Source of the DNA: Hymenobacter rubidus
Lineage (GTDB): Bacteria; Bacteroidota; Bacteroidia; Cytophagales; Hymenobacteraceae
Assembly: GCF_016734815.1 (NCBI RefSeq)
Contig: NZ_JAERQF010000002.1
Span: forward strand, 62,001-126,000
Direction of reading: 5' to 3'
Length of the DNA stretch: 64,000 nucleotides
Both the position numbers and the translations under genes were made by a program. Positions 9,294 through 17,004 of the stretch are shown in pieces; position 1 is the stretch's first letter; every line of letters starts with the position of its first letter. The notes under the pieces are model-generated. The model saw only the letters and a program-made list of their open reading frames with translations, searched no databases and was not told the origin of the DNA.

Positions 9294-9358
9294 GGCCGTG
9301 AGGTGCGCAACGGTGAGGTCAGGCCTTAGCCGTCCGGGCTCTCCTTCTTCGCATATAG

Positions 9359-9430
9359 GTTCGTTTCGCAAACGCAAAAAAGGCCCCGCCAGTTACCTGG
9401 CGGGGCCTTTTTTGCGTTTGCGAAACGAAC
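9359..9430. terminator. Bidirectional terminator: 34-bp perfect hairpin with 4-base loop
   Basis: Arms 9359-9392 and 9397-9430 are exact reverse complements around the loop TTAC. The stem contains GGCCCCGCCAG flanked by A6 and T6 runs, so it reads as a rho-independent terminator in both directions between two convergent genes. The stem continues outside the T-run for another 16 bases, longer than a terminator needs. Confidence 0.93.
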
Positions 9431-9482
9431 GTTGGCCAGCTGAGCATGAACTTGACCTCCTCGCCGTTTCACACCTCACCGC

Positions 9483-10526
9483 TTACTGATATTGTATGTA
9501 GAGAGGCTTGGGCGTGAGTTGGGCCAATATTTCGGATGGCGTCATCATGTGGTGAGGGGCCGGCTTGGGGTCGTACTCGTAGAACAGCTTGAAGCCGGTG
9601 TACTGCACAGGCTCGGTCTGAATGTAGTCGTGGTACGAATCCTTTTTCAGGGTGGGCTCGCCGTGGCCGTCCATGTGCATCACCACCTGCACGCGGGGGT
9701 CGAGCTTGATGTTTTTGTAGTTCGTAATCATCTTCCTGGTGAAGCGGTGCACCGTCAACACCTTGGGCGGCAGGTGGTTTTCGCTCACAATGCGGGCCAG
9801 GAAGTTGATGGTGAAGTTCACGTCCTTGGCGTCGAGCGTGCCGATGCGCTGGTTGGGGCGCACGCCGGGCATGGTGGCCAGCGAAAACTCGGGGTCGATG
9901 CCGAGGTGGATGTCGGGCTGCTTGAGGTAGGGCTCCAGCTTGGGCAGTTCCACGGGCAGGGTGCTGTGGCCGGGCTGCACGTCCAGAAACAGGATGCAGT
10001 GGTGCTCGCGGGCCCAGGAAATCACCTCCTCAATGGTGGCTTTGGAGTTCATCAGGCGCCACTTGCCGTCTTTGCCGGGCGAGCCCTGGGCTGTGATGGT
10101 GACGTTGTGCAAGGCCGGCTGCACCGGAATGCTGGGGTCGGCGGCCTGCCACTCCTTCAGCACGCCGGCAAACTTGCGGAACATCTGCTCCTTGGGCTCG
10201 CGGCCCAGAATGCCCATGCCCTTCGAGCGAATGTTGCCATAAAACGCCACAATGCGGTGGCCCGGCAGGATGGCACCCGGCAGCTGCCCGTTTTTCTTGG
10301 CAATGGAGTCGGCCTTCAGCGAGTCGCGCCGCATGGCCAGCATCTTGATTTTGATGGTGTCAATTGGCGCGGGCTTGGCGGCCGTCTCGCCATCCGCAGC
10401 GGCAGTGCCTGAGGCGGCGGTTTCGCCCTCGGCGGGGCGGGTTTTGCAGGCGGGCAGGCTGGCGGCGGCCAGCAGGCCCAAGGCGGCAGCCACGATGGCT
10501 TGACGTGGCAGGAAGGAAATCAACAC
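9483..10526 (-). CDS. Conserved lipoprotein of unknown function
   Basis: A 347-residue protein with a lipoprotein signal (lipobox-like SLPAC, Cys at residue 27) and an Ala/Thr/Glu-rich linker to about residue 55. The rest is a single soluble domain with segments such as AFYGNIRSKGMGILG, ILFLDVQPGHSTLPVE and HLGIDPEFSL, whose alternating beta strands and acidic loop ends (LDV, GIDPEF, VVMHMDGHG) resemble a TIM-barrel-like fold. I do not recognise a named family or catalytic set. It is probably anchored in the periplasm or outer membrane. It precedes the BlaR-like locus in the same direction, separated by about 130 bases. Confidence 0.7.
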   Translation of the reverse strand: MLISFLPRQAIVAAALGLLAAASLPACKTRPAEGETAASGTAAADGETAAKPAPIDTIKIKMLAMRRDSLKADSIAKKNGQLPGAILPGHRIVAFYGNIRSKGMGILGREPKEQMFRKFAGVLKEWQAADPSIPVQPALHNVTITAQGSPGKDGKWRLMNSKATIEEVISWAREHHCILFLDVQPGHSTLPVELPKLEPYLKQPDIHLGIDPEFSLATMPGVRPNQRIGTLDAKDVNFTINFLARIVSENHLPPKVLTVHRFTRKMITNYKNIKLDPRVQVVMHMDGHGEPTLKKDSYHDYIQTEPVQYTGFKLFYEYDPKPAPHHMMTPSEILAQLTPKPLYIQYQ

Positions 10527-10658
10527 TGAATGAAAACGAGTTAGAAGGCCAATACAGTCCGCAAGTTAGCCCATTTTGCCGGGTTGGCGCTGGACTTAAC
10601 GCAGAAAGGCCCCGGCGCAGACCGGAGCTTTTCAAGCGGTTTCTCACTTCATGCCGGG

Positions 10659-12002
10659 TTATTGGCTGATGATTTTCACGTTTTCGCCGCCGGGGAGTGC
10701 GGCCGTGGCAAACAGAATGGGCACGGTGAAGCTCACGGCCACGGGCTTGCCGTCTTGGGTGCCGGGCTTGAAGCGCGGCAACTGCGCAATGGCGGCCAGT
10801 ACCGCCGCGTCGTATTCCGGCCCGAGGCCCTTCACGATTTGCGGGTTGAATACATCGCCGGTGCTGTTCACGACGAAGGAAACGAATACCCGGCCCGTTT
10901 TCTGGCTGGCCACCGTTACCTGCGGGTAAGTCAGGTGATTTTGGATGTATTCGACGATGCCCCGGGTGCCCCCGCCGGTGGTCAGCTCGGGCATTTTCTC
11001 TACGTAGGTGTACACCTTTTCCAGCGTGGGCGGGGGTGGCGGGGGCGTCATGGCGGCTTGCGCAGCGCTCGGCGCAGCCGGCTCGGTGGGCGACGCGACT
11101 TTCTCGCAGGCAACGGTGAACAATAAGGCGCCGAGCAGCGGCAGCGCCAGCCACTGCTTCCAGCGGCGAATGGGGTTGTTTTTCTGTATCATGGCAATGC
11201 GACGTAGGGTTTGGGAATGGGAGAAGGTGTGCGCAAGCGGGACGGAGAAACCGAGGCGGCTGGCCACTTGCCGGGCCAGCAGGTGCGTGTAAGATTGAGC
11301 GGGCGAAAAGGCCGGCGCCAAACTGGTGGCGTGGCGCAGAGCGGCCTCATCGGCTAGGTATTCGTGGGTGAGGGCCAGGGCCCGGCCGCACAAATGCACG
11401 AAGGGGTTGAACCACAGCCCGGCGCGCAGCAGCTCCAGCAGCAGGCGGTCGTAGGTGTGGCCCTGGCGCACGTGGGCCAGTTCGTGGCGTAGCACCTGGT
11501 CGGCTTCGGCCGGGCTCAGGGCCAGGGTTTCATCCCAGAAAATGAGGCGGCCGAACGAACTGGTGGGCAACTGGCCGTGAGTAGGCACCAGCGTGTAGCC
11601 TTCGCATTTTTCGCGGGCCAGGCGGCGCGTGTTTCGCCACAATTGTCCCATTTCGACGGCTAGGCGGCCCAGCATGAAAACGGCGCCGGCCAGGTACACC
11701 AGTAGCAGCACCCGGGGCCAGTCGAGGAGCGCCGCCGGCGCTTCGCCGGGCCCCACGGCCACCGTGGGCAGCAGCACGGCGGCTACGCCGGCCAGCGGAG
11801 CGGACCCGGCGTTCCAAGTGGCGGGCACGGCCACGGGCAGCAGCGGCAGGCCCGCCGCCAGCAGCGGCCCTAGCACCAGAAACCAACGGTTGTAGGCGAA
11901 GCTGCGCTCCTGGCGCAGGACCAAGCGGTAGCAGAGCCACCACGCGCCCAGCAGCACCGTGCTGAGCAGCATCCAATTAAGCAGGCTGATTGGGGTTGTC
12001 AT
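10659..12002 (-). CDS. M56 (BlaR1-like) membrane metallopeptidase with TonB C-terminal domain
   Basis: A 447-residue protein. Hydrophobic helices at about residues 8-28, 40-60, 95-115 and 285-300 surround an M56 zinc peptidase domain with HELAH at 173-177 and a downstream EYLADE near 214 providing the third ligand. A TonB-C-like domain (about 335-445, ending SFTVPILF) replaces the penicillin-binding sensor of staphylococcal BlaR1. In the family the peptidase inactivates its partner BlaI after an envelope signal. The start overlaps the end of the BlaI gene by 26 bases, so the two are translationally coupled. The signal is unknown; no beta-lactamase gene is present nearby. Confidence 0.9.
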   Translation of the reverse strand: MTTPISLLNWMLLSTVLLGAWWLCYRLVLRQERSFAYNRWFLVLGPLLAAGLPLLPVAVPATWNAGSAPLAGVAAVLLPTVAVGPGEAPAALLDWPRVLLLVYLAGAVFMLGRLAVEMGQLWRNTRRLAREKCEGYTLVPTHGQLPTSSFGRLIFWDETLALSPAEADQVLRHELAHVRQGHTYDRLLLELLRAGLWFNPFVHLCGRALALTHEYLADEAALRHATSLAPAFSPAQSYTHLLARQVASRLGFSVPLAHTFSHSQTLRRIAMIQKNNPIRRWKQWLALPLLGALLFTVACEKVASPTEPAAPSAAQAAMTPPPPPPTLEKVYTYVEKMPELTTGGGTRGIVEYIQNHLTYPQVTVASQKTGRVFVSFVVNSTGDVFNPQIVKGLGPEYDAAVLAAIAQLPRFKPGTQDGKPVAVSFTVPILFATAALPGGENVKIISQ

Positions 12003-12387
12003 CGTCGGTGGGGTTTTGGGGTTGGGAAGCGTGGCGGAGTAGTTCGTCGAGTTGGGCGGCGTCGAGGTTTTCTTCTTTGGCGAAAAAGGAAATCAGTCGG
12101 CTAAAGGAATTGCCGAAATGCCCGCCCAGCAGCTTGCGCAGCGAAAAGCGGCGGTAGTCGTCCTGCTGCACCAGCACGAAGTAGCGGTGCGTGCGGCCAA
12201 AGGCTTCGTGGTCGACGAAGCCTTTGGTTTCGAGGATACGGATGATGGTCGAGACGGTGTTGTAAGCCGGCTGGGGGGCCGGCAGCTCGGCCAGCACGTC
12301 CTTCACGAAAGAGGGGCCAAGGCGCCAGAGCACCTGCATGACTTGTTCTTCGGCGCGGGTGAGTTCGGGGAAAGCAGCGGGGTCCAT
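11977..12387 (-). CDS. BlaI/MecI/CopY-family transcriptional repressor
   Basis: A 136-residue winged-helix repressor beginning MDPAAFPELTRAEEQVMQVLW; the helix-turn-helix region includes PAYNTVSTIIRILETKGFV, closely matching the family pattern (YNTVxTxLxRLxxKG). In BlaI/MecI the C-terminal half dimerises and carries the site cut by the M56 partner. Here the partner is the overlapping downstream gene. A twin dyad operator candidate sits 43-78 bases upstream of the start codon, next to a TACGTTTG promoter box, which fits autorepression of the blaI-M56 operon. Confidence 0.95.
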   Translation of the reverse strand: MDPAAFPELTRAEEQVMQVLWRLGPSFVKDVLAELPAPQPAYNTVSTIIRILETKGFVDHEAFGRTHRYFVLVQQDDYRRFSLRKLLGGHFGNSFSRLISFFAKEENLDAAQLDELLRHASQPQNPTDDDNPNQPA

Positions 12388-12420
12388 GTGGTGGTCGGGA
12401 ATGGGGATATCAGGGTATTA

Positions 12421-12428
12421 CAAACGTA
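12421..12428 (-). promoter_or_regulatory. -7 promoter box (TACGTTTG) of the blaI operon
   Basis: On the minus strand TACGTTTG fits the Bacteroidota consensus TAnnTTTG and ends 34 bases before the BlaI start codon. The two candidate operators lie immediately upstream, between it and the expected -33 element. Confidence 0.6.
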
Positions 12429-12429
12429 C

Positions 12430-12465
12430 AACTAATTTTTTAGTTTTAAAACTATGTCATTAGTT
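12430..12465. promoter_or_regulatory. Twin dyad operator candidate for the BlaI-type repressor
   Basis: Two 16-base dyads with identical half-sites, AACTA-N6-TAGTT, occupy 12430-12445 and 12450-12465, with starts 20 bases apart (two helical turns). Between them they also form the 14-base perfect palindrome TAGTTTTAAAACTA at 12441-12454. The location over the predicted promoter of blaI and the spacing fit cooperative binding of two repressor dimers, as described for BlaI/MecI operators. Confidence 0.65.
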
Positions 12466-12612
12466 CACAAGAAAAGACGCTTGAAACCCAGCGGCGGCAG
12501 TGGCAAAGCCGCTTCCGGCCCAAGGCTGCGGGTAGTGCGAAGCGAAAATGGCTGAGCTACGTAAGCCTCCAGAAATGCCGCCTCGCGTCTTGGTGTGCAA
12601 CGGCTTACTTTC

Positions 12613-14268
12613 ATGCCCATGAGTAGAATTATACCCTGCTGGCCACTCGTTCTAATGAGCAGCTTTACCGCTTTCGCTCAAACCGAAACCGCCCCGCCGT
12701 CTGCCGCCGCGCCCGTGCCCAATTCCAGCCCCGCCAGTGCTTTGCCTGCTTCGCCCCGGCAGTTGTTTCCGGGTTTGTTTGAAGCGGTGCAGCTGGGCCG
12801 GGTTTTTCCGGATAACAAAACCTTTGTCGATGCCGCGCCCCGGCAGCGGCCGGCCACCATTCTGGCCGCATGGCAGCGCGAGAAAAGCCAGCCGGGCTTT
12901 CAGCTTAAGGCCTTCGTGACCGCGCATTTCGACCTGCCAACCGATGGCGCAACGCCCTTTAAAACCGACCTCAAAGCCGGCCTGCGTCAGCACCTCGACA
13001 CCCTGTGGACGGTGCTGGCTCGGCCCGCCGCGCCGGCTGCCAGCCCGGCCGACTCGCTGGCCGAGTTTCGCTCGCTGCTGCCGCTGCCTAAGCCGTATCT
13101 GGTGCCGGGCGGGCGGTTTCGGGAGGTGTATTACTGGGATTCGTACTTCACGATGCTGGGGCTGGCCGAGGCCGGCAAAGGGCCGCTGCTGAAGGATATT
13201 ACCGACAATTTTGCCTTTCTCATCGGGCGCTACGGCTTCATTCCGAACGGCAACCGCACCTACTACCTCACCCGCTCGCAGCCGCCGTTTTTCGCCAACA
13301 TGGTGCAGCTGCTGGCCCAGGAGCGCGGCAACGGCGAGCTGCTGCGCTACCGCGCCGCCCTGGAGGCCGAATACCGCTACTGGATGCACGGCGCCGAAGA
13401 GCTCAAGCCCGGCAGCGCCGCCGGCCGGGTGGTGCGCCTGCCCGATGGCGCCCTGCTGAACCGCTATTGGGACGACAGCGACGAGCCCCGCGAAGAATCG
13501 TACGCGGAGGACGTAGCCGCGGCCAAACAGAGCAAGCAACCCGCCGCGCAGTTCTACCGCAACGTGCGGGCGGCAGCGGCCTCGGGTTGGGATTTCAGCA
13601 GCCGCTGGTTTGGGCCGGCGGGTGGGCTAGGCAGTATTCAGACCACCGATTTGCTGCCGGTGGACCTGAACTGCCTGCTTTTCAACCTGGAAATGACCCT
13701 GGCCGAAGCTGCCCGCACGGCGGGCCAGCTGGCGCAGTTCCGCAGCTACCGGGCCAAGGCAAATCAGCGCCAACAGGCCTTGTTGGCCTTGTGCTGGGAC
13801 GCGAAGGCCGGGTGGTTTCAGGACTATAACTGGCAGAGGCGGGAGCAGTCGCCGGTGCGCAGCCTGGCGGGCGTGTTTCCGCTGGCGTTTGGGCTGGCCA
13901 CGCCGGAGCAGGCGGCGCGGGTGGCCACGGGCCTGAAAACCAGCTTCCTCAAGCCCGGCGGCCTGGTAACCACCCTCACCGCCACCCGCCAGCAGTGGGA
14001 CGCGCCCAACGGCTGGGCCCCGCTGCAATACCTGGCCGTGGAAGGCCTCGCGCGCTACGGGCAGCCGGCCCTCGCCGACACCATTGCCAACCGCTGGATT
14101 CGCCTCAACAGCCGCGTATTTGCCCAAACTGGCAAACTGCTGGAGAAGTACGACGTGGTGAACGTGAACCGGCCCGCCGGGGGCGGCGAGTACCCGTTGC
14201 AGGACGGCTTTGGGTGGACCAACGGCGTGCTGCTGCGCCTGCTGAACCGGGAGAACACGAAGAGGTAG
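12613..14268 (+). CDS. treA: Periplasmic trehalase (glycoside hydrolase family 37)
   Basis: A 551-residue secreted trehalase, hydrolysing trehalose to two glucose molecules. Both family signatures are visible: PGGRFREVYYWDSY (signature 1, about residues 159-172) and QWDAPNGWAPLQY (signature 2, about 461-473). A signal peptide ends near AFAQTE (about residue 24), placing the enzyme in the periplasm, so it is closer to TreA than to cytoplasmic TreF. The frame also permits a GTG at 12595, but ATG 12613 or 12619 fits the signal peptide better. The gene stands alone, followed by a palindromic repeat. Confidence 0.93.
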   Translation: MPMSRIIPCWPLVLMSSFTAFAQTETAPPSAAAPVPNSSPASALPASPRQLFPGLFEAVQLGRVFPDNKTFVDAAPRQRPATILAAWQREKSQPGFQLKAFVTAHFDLPTDGATPFKTDLKAGLRQHLDTLWTVLARPAAPAASPADSLAEFRSLLPLPKPYLVPGGRFREVYYWDSYFTMLGLAEAGKGPLLKDITDNFAFLIGRYGFIPNGNRTYYLTRSQPPFFANMVQLLAQERGNGELLRYRAALEAEYRYWMHGAEELKPGSAAGRVVRLPDGALLNRYWDDSDEPREESYAEDVAAAKQSKQPAAQFYRNVRAAAASGWDFSSRWFGPAGGLGSIQTTDLLPVDLNCLLFNLEMTLAEAARTAGQLAQFRSYRAKANQRQQALLALCWDAKAGWFQDYNWQRREQSPVRSLAGVFPLAFGLATPEQAARVATGLKTSFLKPGGLVTTLTATRQQWDAPNGWAPLQYLAVEGLARYGQPALADTIANRWIRLNSRVFAQTGKLLEKYDVVNVNRPAGGGEYPLQDGFGWTNGVLLRLLNRENTKR

Positions 14269-14276
14269 TGGGCTGT

Positions 14277-14367
14277 CTGTCATCCTGAGCGCAGCGAAGG
14301 ACCTTCTCACGTTAGAACGCTTGCAGTTCAGCGGTGAGAAGGTCCTTCGCTGCGCTCAGGATGACAG
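14277..14367. repeat. Intergenic palindrome, family 1 (34-bp arms)
   Basis: Arms 14277-14310 and 14334-14367 are reverse complements over 34 bases (core CCTGAGCGCAGCGAAGGACC), with a 23-base loop, placed ten bases after the trehalase stop. Confidence 0.95.
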
Positions 14368-14393
14368 ACGCCCCTTCCGAATAACAGTCCCGT

Positions 14394-14424
14394 AAAAAAG
14401 GTTGGCCTCCCCGGCAGCCTTTTT
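14394..14424 (+). terminator. Weak terminator-like hairpin
   Basis: An A6 run, an imperfect GGTTGGC/GGCAGCC stem and a T5 run lie between the trehalase gene and the next sigma factor gene. The stem is short and imperfect. Confidence 0.4.
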
Positions 14425-14484
14425 GGGAGGTAACTTGTCTGACGGGCAGCGCCCGGCCGGGTTGCCGCTGCCTTTCCACTGTTA

Positions 14485-15039
14485 ATGCCCCTTTCTACGG
14501 AACTGGACGAGCTTCTTGCCGCCTGCCGTCGCTACGAACCAGCGGCGCAGCGGAAGCTCTATGCCCGCTACGCCGCCCTGATGCTGGGCGTGGCGCGGCG
14601 CTACACCCGTTCCCTGGACGAGGCCGAGGACATTCTGCAAGATGCTTTCATCAAGGTTTTTACCCGCCTGAATGAATTTCGGGGCGAGGGCTCGTTTGAG
14701 GGCTGGATGCGGCGCACGGTGGTGAACACGGCCCTCAACCACTGGCAAAGCGGGCAGCACCGCCGCCAGCAACTGCTGCTCGACGACGTGCCCGAACCCT
14801 TCGCCCCCGATGCCGACGCCTTCGACCGCCTGGGCGTGGCCGAGGTGCTGGCCCTGATGGAACGCCTGCCCGAAGGCTGCCGCATGGTCCTCAACCTCTA
14901 CGCCATCGACGGCTACACCCACGGCGAAATCGCGGAAATGCTGGGCATTCAGGAAAGTACCTCCAAGGCCCAGCTCAGCAAGGCCCGCAAACAACTCCAC
15001 CTGCTGCACCAGCAGCAGACCAGCTATTACCGATTATGA
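14485..15039 (+). CDS. ECF-type RNA polymerase sigma factor
   Basis: A 184-residue sigma-70 family protein with only regions 2 and 4. Region 2 includes DEAEDILQDAFIKVFTRLNEF and GSFEGWMRRTVVNTALNHW; region 4 includes GYTHGEIAEMLGIQESTSKAQLSKARK as the -35 recognition helix-turn-helix. It directs polymerase to a dedicated set of promoters. It overlaps the next gene by four bases (ATGA), so the downstream membrane protein is the likely regulatory partner in place of a classical zinc-finger anti-sigma factor. Confidence 0.95.
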   Translation: MPLSTELDELLAACRRYEPAAQRKLYARYAALMLGVARRYTRSLDEAEDILQDAFIKVFTRLNEFRGEGSFEGWMRRTVVNTALNHWQSGQHRRQQLLLDDVPEPFAPDADAFDRLGVAEVLALMERLPEGCRMVLNLYAIDGYTHGEIAEMLGIQESTSKAQLSKARKQLHLLHQQQTSYYRL

Positions 15040-16862
15040 TACCCGAACCAGACGATAACCGCCTTGATGAGTCCCTGCGCAGCAAGTTTGAGCAGTTTGC
15101 CCCGCCGCCCAGCGGCCGGGTGTGGCCGGGCATTGCCCCGCACGTAGGCCCACCGCCCCTGCCGCGCCCACGACGGCGGTCCTTGCCGCTGCCATTGCTG
15201 TTTGGCCTCACGGCGCTGCTGGCCGGACTGGTCGGCTGGCTCCTGCCGCACGGTGTCGAGGTGCCCGCTGCTGCGGTAAAAGTAGCACAGGTGGACACGG
15301 CGCAGAAGTCGAAAATGACGCAACATAAGGCCAGTATGGTACCATCGGGCTTTTATTCGCCCAACCTGGAGGTGAATTCGCCAGCGCTAAAACCCGCTTT
15401 ACCAGCGCGGAACTCCCAAGCGGCAAACCTGCACTCAGGTTTGGCCGGTACTAAGTCGAATTCGCTGAGCTTGAAGTCAGGTTTGGCCAACCTGAGCCTG
15501 GCTTTGGCAAATGAGAAGACCAGAACACGGAAATTGGGGCTGGCCCTTGCCCTTCGGGATGCTGAAAGCCGCCGCCGCAACAACCAGTTGCCGCCAACGC
15601 AGGAGCAAAACGTTCCTGCTTCGGCGTCGGCAGTAGCAACCGAAGCCACAACCGAACCACCCCAGCCGCTGGCAGACGCGGCCGTGACGAGCCTGCCGGC
15701 ATCTGCTCCCGACTCGCTGCCCACCACCCTGCGCCCGCTGGTAGCCCTGGAGCGCCAGACGCTGGGGCAGCTGCCGAGCACCGCCACGCTGGCCGCCGGG
15801 CCACTCGAAGCCGAAAGTCGCACCGGCTTCATCGGCACGCTGCGCCGGGAGCGGGCCGAGCTGCTGCGCCTCCAGCGCCGCACCGATAGCCTGCTGCTGG
15901 CCCTCGGCGACATTCTGCCCGGTGCGCCCGCCGTGGCCGCCCGCCCCGATTCAACCCAACCAACAACCGACAGCAAACAACCGGCAACCAACCGCTGGAG
16001 CGTGCTGCTCACGGCCACGCCCGAGCAAAATACCCTCACCCTGCAAGGGCCGGAAAACGACAACCTCACCGCCTTGCGCCGCAACCACGAAACCGGCCGC
16101 GCCGGCTTCAGTGCCGCAGCCCTGGCCGAATACAAGCTGACGCCGCGCCTTGGCGTGGGCGGCGGCGTGGGCTACACCACCTTCGGGGCCGACCTGCGCG
16201 TGACCAACAAAACCACCGACGTGAACGTGACCTACAACACCACGACCACGACCAACACCGCCGTGTACACGGCCGTCAACCAGACGCACTCCATCCGCAT
16301 CATTCAGGTGCCGCAGCTCTCGCCCCGGTTCAATGGCAGCGGCCAGGTAATTGGCTACGACACGGTGTATGTGGCCCGGCAAGACACGGTGTATTCGACA
16401 ACCATTCAGCACGATACCGTGCGGACCACCAACCGAGTCACCACTCCCACCATTACCAAAAAAGAAACGCTGACCTCCAAGCTGCTCCAGCCCAACTACC
16501 GCTTCTTTACGGTGCCGGTGCTGCTGCGCTACCGCCTGGCCGCGCCCGGCACCAGCCGCCTGTGGACCGATGTGGCCCTGGGCGCGCAGCTGCAATTTTT
16601 CCTCGGCGGCACCCAGGTGGTGACGGACGATGGCGAAAACTTCCGCACCGAAAAAATCACGGCCGGCAACGGGCCTTTCCGGACCCTGAACGTGGCACTT
16701 TCGGGCTCGTTGGCCCTGAACTACGCCCTTACCAACCGCCTCAGCGTGAGCGTGGCGCCCAGCATGCGCTGGCAGGCGTTGTCGCTGTATAAGTCCGAAA
16801 CCGGCCTTATTCAGCAGCCCACCGCCACGGGGCTGATGTTCGGGGTACGGTTCGGGCTCTAA
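15036..16862 (+). CDS. Membrane protein with N-terminal helix and C-terminal beta-barrel-like region, ECF sigma partner
   Basis: A 608-residue protein. Residues 1-50 are charged and proline-rich with no signal peptide; a single hydrophobic helix spans about 51-71 (PLLFGLTALLAGLVGWLL). A long Ala/Ser/Thr/Pro-rich low-complexity stretch follows (about 100-310). From about 325 to the end there is alternating beta-strand sequence, including GVGGGVGYTTFGADL and the end MFGVRFGL, typical of outer membrane beta barrels. A Thr/Asn-rich loop (VTYNTTTTTNTAVY) is notable. The four-base overlap with the sigma factor suggests an anti-sigma or envelope-sensing role, but no known anti-sigma domain was recognised. 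Confidence 0.7.
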   Translation: MIPEPDDNRLDESLRSKFEQFAPPPSGRVWPGIAPHVGPPPLPRPRRRSLPLPLLFGLTALLAGLVGWLLPHGVEVPAAAVKVAQVDTAQKSKMTQHKASMVPSGFYSPNLEVNSPALKPALPARNSQAANLHSGLAGTKSNSLSLKSGLANLSLALANEKTRTRKLGLALALRDAESRRRNNQLPPTQEQNVPASASAVATEATTEPPQPLADAAVTSLPASAPDSLPTTLRPLVALERQTLGQLPSTATLAAGPLEAESRTGFIGTLRRERAELLRLQRRTDSLLLALGDILPGAPAVAARPDSTQPTTDSKQPATNRWSVLLTATPEQNTLTLQGPENDNLTALRRNHETGRAGFSAAALAEYKLTPRLGVGGGVGYTTFGADLRVTNKTTDVNVTYNTTTTTNTAVYTAVNQTHSIRIIQVPQLSPRFNGSGQVIGYDTVYVARQDTVYSTTIQHDTVRTTNRVTTPTITKKETLTSKLLQPNYRFFTVPVLLRYRLAAPGTSRLWTDVALGAQLQFFLGGTQVVTDDGENFRTEKITAGNGPFRTLNVALSGSLALNYALTNRLSVSVAPSMRWQALSLYKSETGLIQQPTATGLMFGVRFGL

Positions 16863-17004
16863 ACTATTTGTTGCCGGGCCGGCAGCCTTTTGCGGACGGC
16901 TCCGGTCTGGCCCTCAGAAACGCAGTACCGCGCTCCGGCCGGAGCGGTGCTGGCCGGTTTCACTGCGCGCGGCCACGCCTCTGGCTTCTTCCATCCTCTT
17001 TCTG

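Noticed and set aside
7704-9377. A 557-codon minus-strand open frame over the EmrB-like gene
   Set aside because: Its peptide is His/Gln/Gly-rich with no domain, while the plus strand encodes a clear 14-helix transporter. Long antisense frames are expected in GC-rich DNA.
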